Shown here one piece after another: positions 1-11,749 of a stretch of 64,000 bases of DNA. The stretch lies in assembly GCA_013365365.1 (NCBI GenBank), contig JABVXU010000131.1, forward strand, positions 62,001 through 126,000, in the 5' to 3' direction. The notes beneath the pieces were generated by a model. That model was not told the DNA's origin. It saw only the letters and a program-made list of their open reading frames with translations, and made no database searches. Source of the DNA: Cruorifilaria tuberocauda. Its lineage: Eukaryota; Nematoda; Chromadorea; Rhabditida; Onchocercidae. The position numbers and the translations under genes were made by a program. Each line of letters opens with the position of its first letter. Position 1 is the stretch's first letter.

Positions 1-420
1 ACCGCTGAATTAAACTGGCATCAAATATTTCAAAAGAAAAAATAGTAATATTGCAGATAGGAGATTTCAATTTTTTTAGCTAAAAATTTGATATTGTAAT
101 CAAGGTACTTCTTTTCAGCATAATTATTTTTTAAAAAGGAAAGGATTTTATATGAGAGAAATTGAAAAATCTGGAATTATGAACCCATACAAATACTTTT
201 GTTGCAGAGACAATCTGTTTTGATTGGTCTTATGATATGTTACTATACTTATCAGTAACTGTTCCTCATTTAATTTCAGCTTAAACTACAGCATAATGCT
301 TGCAATTTTAATTTAATTCATAGCAACAACTCAAGAGTCCATATTCATATTCATCACTTATATTCTAGGCGCTTTTTTTCCTCCTAATGATACCATTTTT
401 CTTTTATTGGCGAATTTTTT

Positions 421-465
421 CATTGTATATTATATTATATTATATATTTCATTGTATATTATATT
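421..465. repeat. short AT direct repeat
   Basis: The 16-nt unit cattgtatattatatt occurs at 421-436 and again at 450-465, separated by more TA-rich sequence. It looks like a simple local duplication. Confidence 0.7.
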
Positions 466-550
466 CTAGCAATTAAAATTACGTTTTCCACTTTTCTCAA
501 GAGATTTGATTTCTTGAGTAAAGATGCAATTATCTTATATTCAATTATGC

Positions 551-559
551 AAATTTTAG
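551..559 (+). promoter_or_regulatory. splice-acceptor-like site abutting the start codon (probable SL trans-splice site)
   Basis: The string aaattttag ends at 559 and the ATG of the BRMS1-family gene begins at 560. With no coding exon recognised upstream, a TTTTAG directly before the ATG fits spliced-leader addition. A cis-spliced 5' UTR exon would look the same. Confidence 0.5.
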
Positions 560-2263
560 ATGGCACATCACAATGAGAATATGCAACCGGAATTACATGA
601 ATTCAGAAAGGTAAATTTAAAAATTTTCCTGACTATCCTTTGATAGCGTGCCATTTTTTGCGATACGTCTTGTTGCATCCAAGTTGCATACGATTGTGAA
701 GGTGGTGGGATGATATGATAACTATTGGCTAAGATAAAGATAAATAAGGTATGGGCGGCTTTCACGAATAGTTTTGGCAAGTTTAAGGAATTTGAGAACA
801 TCACTTCAAAATTTGGGTTATATGAATTCAGATTTACTGTGCCTTACGTTTTTCAAGAAAATTCAACCTTGTTAGTTAATGATTAATCTACTAGTGTTTA
901 CGCAAAAGAAATTCTTTTCGTTTTTCTTCTGGCTTTATATTTGTCTCATAACAAATGCCGCTTTTCGCACATTAACTGATTAAAATATTTTTTTATTTAC
1001 TCCAGGCAACAATTTTTGGGCAAAAATCTGAGGATGATGAATTAACAGAGGAAATGCAAGAATCTTCCGATAGTGAAAGTGAAATTGAACCGTCCGTATA
1101 CGAAAAACGGCGGGAGCTGAATGCGTGGCGAACTGTATTAGCTGAGAAGCTTTTCACTGAGGCCAAGAAAAAACTTTATGCTGAGAAACTGAAGCAGGTA
1201 ATTTTTGAAGGATTTTTTGCATGCAGATTTAGCAATATGGAATTTGTTTGATTCGCAAAATTTGAAATTGCTTCGTATTGTTTAAGATTTTTTTTAATAA
1301 TATAAGCCTGCACCTGTTTTCATTTGTTATAGCTGGAAAAAAGGCAGGCTGAAGTTTTGAGTCAGGAGGCGGCAGATTTTATCAAAAAAAAGGAAGAAAT
1401 ACTGAAAGAGTATCATGATAGATTGCAGGTAAAGCGTTTCACAGTTTTGTAGGTTTTCAAACTTTTACATTGCTAAATGAAGGAGTTAGACAAATTTTAG
1501 ACTATTAATTTTCTTAAAACTTTCTCGAACAGTAAAATTGTAGCGTAGAGTTTTACAGCTAGCATTAGCATATTCTCCTTTCCCTTAAATATAGCTCTTA
1601 CCGAAACACACACTTCTGATTTAAGCACAAGAATATTTCAGTACATTGAGGTTATTCGTGCACTACGGACGGAATCGTTGAAAAGACGTACCATGGGTCA
1701 ATTGGAGTGTGCCCAGCAAAATTTAAATAATAATAAACGAATGGCTTATGAAAAGATCGAAACAGATATTTGGACAATGATACAAAAGCTAGATGATGAT
1801 ATGAAAAGATGTACAAAGGAGTATGTAAACTTTTGCCGAGGTATTTTCATATTTTCTTTTCAGTAATATGTTCGTGATGCTACGGTTTTGTTCCAGAAGC
1901 AGATATCCTTTTACAGAATTGAAATATCATCCGTTTGCATTCTCTAAATGAAACAGTTGAAAACTATAGAAGTGCAGGACAGGGAAGAAGAGGCATGTAT
2001 TTTCAATCAGACATCAATTCGCAGAAGAAAGCAGGCCATGCTGTAATATTTTTTAAAATATCGTTGGATTTATTTGAATTATTTCAGAATTCGAACGAAA
2101 TAGAGAACGAGAGTGGAGGAAACGAAAGCGTTATCCAGTAGCCAGTGTAATTGAACGACTGTTAGGTGATGCAGTATCCTCATTAATGGATTCATATAAC
2201 GAAAATGTTGACGAAGATCTCTATGTTTGCGAACAGGCTTTAAGAGCTGTAAATGGTCGATAA
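560..2263 (+). CDS. BRMS1: BRMS1/SDS3-family Sin3-HDAC corepressor subunit
   Basis: Six exons give about 255 aa: 560-610, 1006-1197, 1333-1428, 1642-1824, 1957-2042, 2104-2263. An acidic, serine-rich N-terminus (around residues 25-45) leads into an ERRREL-like start (here YEKRRELNAW) of a long coiled coil. That coiled coil contains LYAEKLKQLE and ESLKRRTMGQLE, and the protein ends in a basic segment (RKRKRYP). This order matches BRMS1, BRMS1L and SDS3 proteins (about 250-330 aa), which scaffold the Sin3-histone deacetylase complex in the nucleus. Exons 1-4 are well supported. The last two junctions are less certain: the acceptor of exon 6 (cgaaatag) was chosen because the stronger ttatttcag acceptor at 2087 breaks the frame. 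The symbol is a family-level call; the protein could equally be named BRMS1L or SDS3-like. Confidence 0.85.
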
Positions 2264-4043
2264 AGCTAGCAACAGTTTTATTTGCTTTCATTTCATTTCT
2301 TACTCTTTACAAAGTTTGTTTTTTCGTTAATACTTCTGTATTTCAAAGCATTATGGGATTTTACTCATTTCATGTTAAGATCTTTTTTCAGTATGACTGA
2401 AATGAAAATAATCATTTCTTAATTGATGACAAATGTAGATTTCAAGTTTTATTTAAGCAGTGTAGAGAATTTTAACGTATGTAAGAAATAAATCAATCAA
2501 GTTGATGTATCTATTTAAAAAGATAAAATGAATTTATATGGAAAAAAGCCTATTTCGCTTTATTGAAATGATAGCTTATCGATATTTCGTGATCTGTGAG
2601 ATCTACTCTATGGCTTGATTCCTCCCATGTTAACAAATTGTGGATTAATATTTGTACATACAAAATACGAATTTCTTTTTGCTGTTTACTTTGACGTTTA
2701 TTAATATTGCAGGCCTCATTCCGTCCATGTATTAGAAGTTTCACCTTTCGAATAGATGACGCATTAAAACTATGAGTTCAGCCTATGAATTTGAAGTCAA
2801 ATTCTATTTCGAAAACCGAGGTGCACTTTCAGACAATATCAGTATTAAAACCTTATATATTATGATTTATTTACATTTCTCAGGTTCATGATAATTATTG
2901 GAAATAATTATTAGGTTAAGACATAATGTCTTTTGTTCACGTTAAGTCATATCGCTGACTATTTCTATTTCTTTGATTTGTTTGATTCATGAGGATTGTG
3001 ATTGTTTAATAATATATTTTTGGTACACCGAGTGAGGTTATTTGGTATTGTGATAATAGTTGTTCAACCATCATCGAACAGCATGTTTTAGTAGCTGCTG
3101 AAAAACGACTATGAAAGACATATTGATTGGTTTCATCGAATATTTTAAAAAACATTAAATATAGATTTGTTAAATAGTTGTAGTCTTTCGAAAACAGTAT
3201 GCATTATTAAAGGTTTCATCCACAGAACTTTTTCTCATTTTGCTGTGTCTTTTTGAATTGTTGAATGGTGTTGTAATGGAAAGAATTTCATTTACTGAAC
3301 AACTGTTGCGTGAAATATTGCCTTGTATGCGAGTATATCGAGTGACTTTTTTATTAAGAGTGTGAGACGATATTTACCATGTTTGTATATTTTTTATTTA
3401 TAAGAGTAGAAGATGACTAATACAAACCTCTATTTTTGAAGTTATCATTTTCTCAATTTATTGGATATTCAAAAAGTGCGGTTATTGATTGTTCTCAACA
3501 ATGTTTGTGCATCTCATTCGAATGTTTGTTTGAAGTCAAGGCTTGTTGCTTAATTTCCTGATTATTTAATCCATTACATTTTACCTCGATAGCACTGTAT
3601 TATTTGAAAATTTTCTTAAGGCATCAATAAAGGAACTTCTTATTTTTTTGCATGTTTTGTAAATTGTTGTATATGTGTATATGAAGAAAAGATATTAAAT
3701 TTCACCATAAATGTAGTAAAAGCATTTCTTGGCTGATAGTATATGTTTTTCTATTCATATTATATCAGCATTTGTCAGAAGCAAAATGTGGAAACAACGT
3801 ATCTCCTTTTCTTCTTTTGAATGCAGAAGAAATTTATTGGTGGGCAAGGAAAATAAGTTTTCTCATTAATTTCAATCCGTGCTTTCCCCAAAATGGCTAT
3901 AATTATTTTGATTGGTCTGGTATATGGGACAGTACAGTTGGCAAAACAAAGTTGTACTTTCTGGAATACTTTTCATTACATATTTGGCATCAGGTGCATT
4001 CGCTTTGAAATATCCGTAGTTTTGAATATGCTGATAAAAGTGA
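2264..4043. other. intergenic region
   Basis: This is 1.8 kb of AT-rich sequence between the BRMS1-family stop and NAA35. Open frames on both strands are short and show no family motif. The first few hundred bases should be the 3' UTR of the upstream gene. Confidence 0.6.
2487..2492 (+). terminator. candidate polyadenylation signal of the BRMS1-family gene
   Basis: AATAAA lies 224 nt after the stop codon, on the coding strand. It is the first canonical hexamer seen after the stop. Confidence 0.45.
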
Positions 4044-4052
4044 AATTTTTAG
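4044..4052 (+). promoter_or_regulatory. acceptor-like site just before the NAA35 start
   Basis: A TTTTTAG element ends at 4052, and the ATG begins at 4054. This position is typical of nematode spliced-leader acceptors. Confidence 0.5.
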
Positions 4053-4053
4053 G

Positions 4054-7000
4054 ATGAGTGAAGAAGATGAGATGCAGTCTAGCGAGCTCCAGAAGTTGAT
4101 TTCTGATGGTATGACTGCTGTTTGTACAGAAAATGATAAAAGCTCGCAATCATCACAACATCAGTCTCCAACAATAGCGGTTGATATTACTGATGTTTTT
4201 TTTATGGAATGTAAAAGTGAGTTTTAGGTGTTTACCGCTTTTTTCTTCAGATGATTGAATATTTTTAAATTTTATCGAGAAATCAAGTTGGAAGGATAGG
4301 GAAGAGAAAGGGGGAACAAACGTGCTTTATCCACCGATATGTTTGAGATCAGTTTGGAGAAAAAAAATAAAGAGGAGTTATTGCTCGCATATGAGTGTGG
4401 TTTTGACAATAATGAAACATAAGGAGAATGAAATTTTCAGAATTAAATAATGGAGAATTGGTAATGGCTGATGATTTTCAACTCTCGGAAGCAATGAGTG
4501 CAATAGGTTGGTTTTTCATTTGTACTCGGTGATAATTGGACTATAAACAGTATTCTACTAGTCGTTAAATTCCAAGACAATTTTCAGTTGTTCGAAATTT
4601 TGACATGTTCCAAAAGTTCCACTTATTTCCGCTTTAAAATTATTGAGATTATTGGAATACTTTCTGGATTCACAATGGCCCTGATTGAATTTTCGTAGAA
4701 AATCTTAACATTTAAATAGAAGTTGTAGAACTTATGGATCCGAAGATGGATATTGGAATGAAACCTTTTGATCCGTCAACGGCTTTTGAGAGTTTAGTTG
4801 CAACTGGTCGCCTGAACATCACAAATATGGATGAGCGAGAAATGATAGCAACAATGGATGCTATGCTAGCTTCATTGATTTCGTGGCTTGAAGGGAATTC
4901 CATTGCACAGACGGTGAGCATTAGAATCCCTCTGTAGGAAATATACTTATGCAAAGTTTTCTCGTACTTCTTTAAATTTTATATAAAAATGAGGTCACAC
5001 ATTGTTACTTATATTATAATATATTAGAGCTTATTTGGGCGTTACTAAGCTTTATGTAGTGAGATTTTACTTTATTACCCGATTTTATCTTCATGACCAG
5101 AGTATTTGTTCCCTCACTGCTGTTTGTTGTGCTCCAATATATTCTTTAGGTTCCAATATATTGATAATATTTTGCAGTTGCTGACATGTGTTTTCTTAAA
5201 TCACATGGATTCGGTAACCGATTCTGTGTTATCAGCCTTTTCATATGGTATCTTGGAGCTTACAACAGTTTTCCGTCATATTATACAGATGGCGTCTGTT
5301 TATGAAGAAGTACGCATTCCTCTACTTCGTTCGAGACTTGTATTGCGTTGCTTTTTTTCAGAATTTCATTAAAGAAACTTTAGTGAGGAATAAAACGATG
5401 ATATTATTCTTTGTAGTACAGCTATTTTCACGATCTATTTATAAAGATACTTTCACCACAACTTTACAAGCGAAAGGTAGCATATTAGCCTTTCATTTTT
5501 AGCAAAGCTAACTGTGTTCGCTGCAAGCATTTGAAATTAACTTGGTGATAACGTGAAATTTGAACTGTAGTAGGGATCATGCAGTGTCTGGGATGGATCC
5601 AAAGAGTTAGAAAATTGCATCACCTTGCTTGTTCTTTTTTGGAGCTTCTTATTTAATAATTTTTGCATTCCTGATCGCTATTTCCATATAATGGAAATAA
5701 CTATATAGTGGTAAACATGATCCAATAACTTTAGTTTCATTGGCGATTTTTGGTTTTCCATCTTATTTATATGAATTTTATATGAACTAAAAGTAATTCA
5801 TTCAGGAAGATTTTAATGGGTATGCGGTACAACTTGACTTATTGCCGGTACCCAAGTTGACGAGCTCACTGAAAGCAGCTGAAATTGATTTGCAGAGGAG
5901 AATAAAAGTGGCTTTATTTCATCTTTTATAACTCTCACCGATTCGTGTCGTTACTTTGTTCGGAAACTTAATTTTTTTGGAAAAAAATTATGGAATCAAG
6001 TTTTGGAGAAAAAAATTATGGAGCCAAGTCAAGTTTTCTTGAGTAGAAAAACGAAAATTAGATGATTTCAGTAGATGACTTCAGTTTTTTACAACATCAA
6101 AACTTGAAATTGATGCAAGAAGTCAACAGCTCGTGAAGTGATGTTAGAGCAGTATTAATTATTGAAAAAATATTTTTTGTTGCAGCAAAAACCAGCCAAT
6201 CAAGAATTACTGGATGCGGTGTTATATCGTATACAGTTCATACGCCTTATACTTCTTTCACTTAATTTATTGGTTCAGTTCCCCACGAATTCTTGTGCCC
6301 GATCAAATCCCCATAATTATTTCAGGTGCGCCTCATTACTTGATAGATAACATAATTTAGAAACTGGTACCATTTTCTGTTTATTTATCAGTTAGATTTT
6401 AGTATATATAGCAGTTTCATCTTTTGGAAAATTTATAAATTTCTTCTCCGAGCTTTGATTTTGAGTTTTATATAATAAAAAAGTAGCAAGCTATAGGCCC
6501 AATCTGGAGGAGTGTGCTTTACATTTAAACATTGTTTGTTTATTATTGGATAAGATGGAATCAACTATGTCATTGGGGTTACAACCACCGCAAAACGATG
6601 ATGGTATCTTATATATTGCTTCTGCTTATTTAATTTTAATTTTTCATTTCATCTGAAATTTTAATAATTTATCTCAGATAATAGTTAATATATTTTTGAT
6701 GTTTATTTTCTGTGCTTGTTTTATATGGTTGTTGCACAGCCGTTTCAAATAATTTTATTCCTTTGTCAAACGTTCAGAGTTTTGACCATAAAAAATTTTG
6801 AGTTTTTATTTCTTCAGAAGATTACGCATGGCTACCAGCTTTCGAACCCGATATAAATAGAAGACAGTTACCACCAACGTTTCCCCGCAATACAAAGATG
6901 ATAAATCGAGTGGAAACTATGCGATATTTGAAAAAAATTTGTTCCAAAATTTCATCCATTACCACCGAATTGCCTGCAAAAGTTTTTAATATTGAGGACA

Positions 7001-10000
7001 TTATTGTAATTTTTTCGTTTACTTCATTATGAAACAGAAGAGTTATTAAGGGGAATGTAGTTTTGCAAGAGTTTTGCAATTTCATGTTTACTTAAAACTG
7101 GGGTGTTCTAAGCTTCATTCTCTCTGATTTACTTTAAGAAATTTCTGTCGCTTTTACTTACTTTGATTTCAAATTGAGGCCAGAAACAAATTAGTATGCT
7201 TTTGAAGCAGTATGAAAAATTAAAAGTTAGGAAGTTTATGTACGACTGGTCCAGTAGTCTAAAATTTTGTGGCTACCAATTTTCAGGATTACTTACGGAC
7301 CTTTAGCTTGGTAGACAGTTGTGTTTTATCTCGTTCACTGCTACAAATGGTTCTGTTTCCTAGTGATGACAATATTTTGGGACGTGTGCAGCTGTCCACT
7401 GTTATCGTTGATTCAATTCGTATGTTTGCTGCACCACCAGTTCTTGATTCAATGTAACTTAATTTCTGGATATCAGCATTCATATTCTGTTTTTAATAAA
7501 TTCTAAACAACCTTGCAGAGTTTTTCTGATGCAATTTCTGTCTTTTATACGTAAAAGGAAATATTATTCCCTTTGGCGTAGTTTGAAGTCAAAAATTGCT
7601 TATCATTCAGGAATCATTGCTACTGAAGGACTTTTTGGACATGACTGACTTTTGATTTTATTGTAGGAGCCAAGCCTTCAGCGTAGAACAATGTCATGAG
7701 TGTTGGGAAGAATTTGTAAACGATTCGGTGAGAGTTTTTCTTGGTGTAATTCAAATGTTTGGACTGAATCCAGCTAGACAACGCGAAAAAATTGTTTGTT
7801 GTATTGAGGATTTTTCGACATTGCAAGCTGAGGTTCATTTCAATTCTATGCAGTAGTACTTCATCTCATTTTGGTAGCTTAAAATTGAGCTTGAAATTTT
7901 TGCAGGTTTAGTAGTTTTGATATGACAGTGATGGCTGTTTTTATTTGACTCCTGAAGCTAAACTCAGCTTGAGGCAAAAAGCAAAAAAACAATCACCATT
8001 GTCAGTTTTCAATCAGTTAAGCGTATTTTACGTTTCTTTAAACTGTACTTGCTTTACTGGATTAAAAAATTTCTGAATAAAGCAGTTTATTAAGGAAGGT
8101 GAACTTCTGTCAAGTAAAGTAACTTAAATATCTCTTGAAATTCAATTCAACAACTGCTTCTATGTTATTTTAGGCTGAACGTGCGGAGAATGCATTTGAT
8201 TTATATTATTTCGGTCAAGAATCAACGATAAATCTCTCGTTGACGTCTTTCGTAATGTTGCATACATTATCTCTTATAAAATATCATTTCTATCTGTCGT
8301 TTTACCTCGATCTCTTCGCCTCATTCGAATATTCCTATGTTTATTGGTGAGTGTTCCTTTTAGGTTTTTAGGTCTTCCAGTAATAGCGGTTGTAATCTTT
8401 CTTCAAATAAATCCCTAGTGGTAGCAGAATGCAGTTATCTAATTTCTTTCAGTTATAAATAGTAGTCAAATTTCCTTCAGTTGTAAATAGTAAGTAAGTA
8501 GTACGGATTTTCATTCCATAATTATTGCAGATAGGATAATTTTTTCAACTTTAGGATACGAAACTGACGAAAGGATTTACTGCTTTTTACTAATGTATGA
8601 AAGTAATGGAATAGTAAAGGAAGTCCTTAAAATCATTCCGTTGAATTTAATTTTTTTTGTATTAGTTATTAAATCCTTTTCTTTACTTCCAAAAAGTGGA
8701 ATTTTTTTAGGTATTTAAGCGAAATTATATTTAAATGGTTAGTGAATACGTTAGATCGATCTATTACGCTCGTAGCTGCTGGCGAAAAAAGGAGTAAGTT
8801 TTTATGGATTCGTTGAAACTCATGTTTACTTGTTTGTACAATCCATGCCAATTAAAAAAATGTTCGTAACTGACACTTAACAAGTTAATAACGGAATGCA
8901 TACATAGCAATCCATCAGCATATCATTAAATAAAATTCATTTTAACGTAATTTGTAGTGGCGAAAGTGCGGAAGAAAAGCGATCGCAAAAAATTGTCAAA
9001 ATGCAAGAAGGAAATCGAAATGAAGAAGAAAGCTGCAGAAAAGCAGCGATTCTTATTATTTTATCGAGCACAGGCTAAAGTAGCTGAAGCATTTTTTATG
9101 GTTAGCTGTTTCTGTGAACTTCTTCGGCATCCTAAAACGTTTTCGGATGCCTAACACAGATTCCTTTTCTGGCTCCAATTGACTTGCTTCAGTGTAAGTA
9201 TGCATAGCAGCTATTGTAAGAATAAAAATTAGACTGAATTTTTGTGATGCTAGTTAACCTATAATTATTCTTACATTAACGGACGATGTAATAAGTTATT
9301 TTAGGCAGCAGTTGCTTTGATAGCAGCGGGTAAAATTCGAATGCCTTTATCGAATACGGAACAATCCCGTTTCGAGCATCGCATGTCACCGTTTTCGTCT
9401 CTCAGTTCTGTTACTTTTCGCATTGCTCTTTTTGTCGAATATGCTCAGTATATTCACATTTCAAGGTCATTTTTATTATGTAATTCCTGATGATATGAAA
9501 TTTTTCGAAAATTAATGAATGAAGTAGCCTAAGAATTATATTTCGTAGATATGAAAATCAGGCAGTTAGCAGTAATCTCTATCTGATTTATAGTTATCTT
9601 ATTTTTAAGGAATTTATGGTATGTTTTTGATTTATGAATTTTTTCATGAAAATCAAAATTTTTGAAGATATGTAAGAAAATCGTTGTCACTAGGGTTTTG
9701 ACCTAGGTTTATGGAGCGATTTAAAATAATATCTTTTTTCAACGTTGAGATGTTTTACTAAACTTCAGAATAGAATCTCTGCGAGCGCTTGGTGGAGCTA
9801 AATGTTTCTCAATTGCTGCAGATGCATTTGATTGGGCTCGAGGTGAGTTGGAAAGCTTGGGTGGTAATGATGAAATCGCTCGGGAAGCTGCTGCTATTGC
9901 CCGAATTTGTAAAAATAATGCAGTTGTTTCGCGGATAATCTCTTCAGGCAGCAAAAATGAGGTGAATTCGTGATATATTAATAGTAATTTTGAGTTAATC

Positions 10001-10330
10001 ACTACTAAGATATGTAAGAGAACAAAACGGAATCATATTTTCCCTACTTCATACAATGATATTTTTGCAGTTCAAGACTTTGATCGATAGCTTTAGTAGT
10101 ATTGCAATGCTTCTAATGAAAATGGAATTTGTTCTAAACTGCTCTTTTAATTTGCGAATTTTAGAATATTGAACTTTATCTCAATTCTTAAGGATATAAG
10201 AGTAAGAATACTTTTTATCTTTTCAATATACACCTTCATATTTCAGTCCCGAATCGATTTTGTATTCAATGGCGATTCGTCGTATATGTATCCTTTGCTC
10301 AAAATTACTTCATCAAGTCAGCAGCGATAA
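4054..10330 (+). CDS. NAA35: NAA35 (Mak10), NatC auxiliary subunit
   Basis: Sixteen exons encode 755 aa (human NAA35 has 725). Exons: 4054-4216, 4441-4506, 4720-4913, 5178-5309, 5806-5907, 6186-6325, 6491-6603, 6818-7005, 7287-7453, 7667-7832, 8174-8346, 8711-8793, 8958-9100, 9305-9465, 9769-9961, 10247-10330. The Mak10 hallmark ELMDPKMDIGMKPFD is in exon 3. Later landmarks are QLPPTFPR, CVLSRSLLQ, NPARQREK, a YVYWYLSE-like segment, an EHRMSPFSS segment and a C-terminal IDFVFNGDSSYMYPLLKI that parallels the human end. NAA35 anchors the NAA30 catalytic subunit and NAA38 to ribosomes for acetylation of Met-Leu, Met-Ile and Met-Phe type N-termini in the cytoplasm. Start choice: this is the first ATG after the acceptor at 4052. 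All 16 junctions keep phase. A basic KK-rich insert (exon 13) corresponds to the lysine-rich loop of other NAA35 proteins. Confidence 0.95.
5976..6027. repeat. diverged tandem duplication in NAA35 intron 5
   Basis: Two adjacent ~26-nt units share gaaaaaaattatgga followed by atcaag or gccaag. They lie between exons 5 and 6. Confidence 0.6.
8441..8492. repeat. tandem duplication in NAA35 intron 11
   Basis: A ~24-nt unit at 8441-8464 (tttctttcagttataaat core) is repeated at 8468-8492 (tttccttcagttgtaaat core). Both copies contain an acceptor-like TTTCTTTCAG or TTCCTTCAG, but neither is needed for the gene model. Confidence 0.65.
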
Positions 10331-11749
10331 TTTTCTTTCCTTTTTTTGCATTAGTTTTTCATGTTGCTAAGTGGTATTTCTTCCATGAAATATTAGCGTT
10401 CATCAAATCAGCTGACTACTATTTTTATATTCCTTTATACATTTTATGGAAGCATAATTGTCGAAGCGTTAATTCTACTTTTTTGTGGAACTTTCATTTT
10501 TCATCAAGTGAAAATAGAGCATTGTATCCAAGAGGTTCATATTAGAATTAACTTCAAAATTTAGTTTCGACAATAATGTATTTATTCTTGATAGTAACAT
10601 GTTTTTAAGTAGAATATGCATTAATTTTCTGGGATTGATTACCGGGTCATTTTGCAGTTTGCTAGGTTTTTTCACATTTATAAAAATTTTCTATAGTAAC
10701 TGTTCTGTTCGGTGCTACTGATATAAAAATGTGCTACAGTATATTGAATTATGAAATGAAGTTCAGCATATTAGGTAATATCATATTTTGTTCCTCGACA
10801 AACAAAGTATACAGAAGTAACTTTAATGTTTCCATCTTTCTGTGGAAAATTCATTTAATTGCATTTTTTCGCAATATAGTAGAGTGGAAGTTAAAATTTT
10901 CGCCGCTAGCACTGCTATATTTTCATTGTATTCTTTGTTTTTTAACTTTAATATGTCCATTTGCTCATTCATTCTACGACATATTTGTGTTGAGCTGATT
11001 GAGATCAGAAGTGTCTTAATGAAATTTATGAAATTTCTTGAATTATGATTTTGAATTGCTTGCATTAATGATAGCAGTTTGTAATTTCATACTTTGAATA
11101 TTTTAATTTGATTAATAGATACAACTGTTAACTCTGGTTCTTCGCACTCATCGACTCAGAAGTTGTATGGAAGCAGATTTGTTGATTACGATGGTCGTTG
11201 ATGTTCGGAAGAACGTGAAGAATAATGCGTGGTACAGATCCATTACGATGTTCTTTCACATCTGTGCAATTGTTTTGTTTTAGAAGTTACACAATTGATT
11301 GCATCTAATATTAAAATAAATTTTTTGGAGGCAGATTTTGTTAGTTTTAGTCCACGTAACATCATCATTAAGAATGATTGAATCATTGAAAGAATTGAAA
11401 ACTGTCTATCTTACTGATTCTGAGAAGTAAAGAGTAGAATGTTTGAGTAATCCGATGTGTCGAAGCTTTTCAATAATTTTTACGGAATGCTAAGGTATAA
11501 GGCTGTTAAGCATTTATGCAGAAGTTTTGAATAGCTCGATTAGAGTAATATCGACGTGAGTGTATGGAGTGGATTTTGTCTGTCTCTGAAAGAAGTTATC
11601 CATAAAATCTCCGGCAAGGAATCGTTATATTATTGATAGTTTTCAATAAATTCTCTTTTTCCGTGGGAAAATTTTTTCAACTTAAAGTTGAAAGTATTTA
11701 AAATAAAAACCGATCGAATCTTAAAGATTAAGAAGATACTATTGCTGTT
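10331..11749. other. intergenic region between NAA35 and MRPS2
   Basis: This is 1.4 kb with only short open frames. A 55-codon open stretch at 11119-11283 and a 34-codon one at 10071-10172 follow acceptor-like sites, but neither resembles the NAA35 C-terminus. Confidence 0.6.

Larger units (their letters stand above)
1..559. other. AT-rich upstream region
   Basis: No coding region is supported here. The sequence is very AT-rich and precedes the BRMS1-family gene, so it probably holds its promoter. No recognisable promoter motif was seen. Confidence 0.5.

Noticed and set aside
10071..10172. 34-codon open stretch after a strong TTTTTGCAG as the last NAA35 exon
   Set aside because: The acceptor is good and phase fits, but the translation has no likeness to the family C-terminus, unlike 10247-10330. 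An alternative 3' exon remains possible.
11119..11283. 55-codon open stretch as the last NAA35 exon
   Set aside because: It keeps phase, but the exon at 10247-10330 also keeps phase, has a better acceptor and matches the conserved NAA35 C-terminal pattern.
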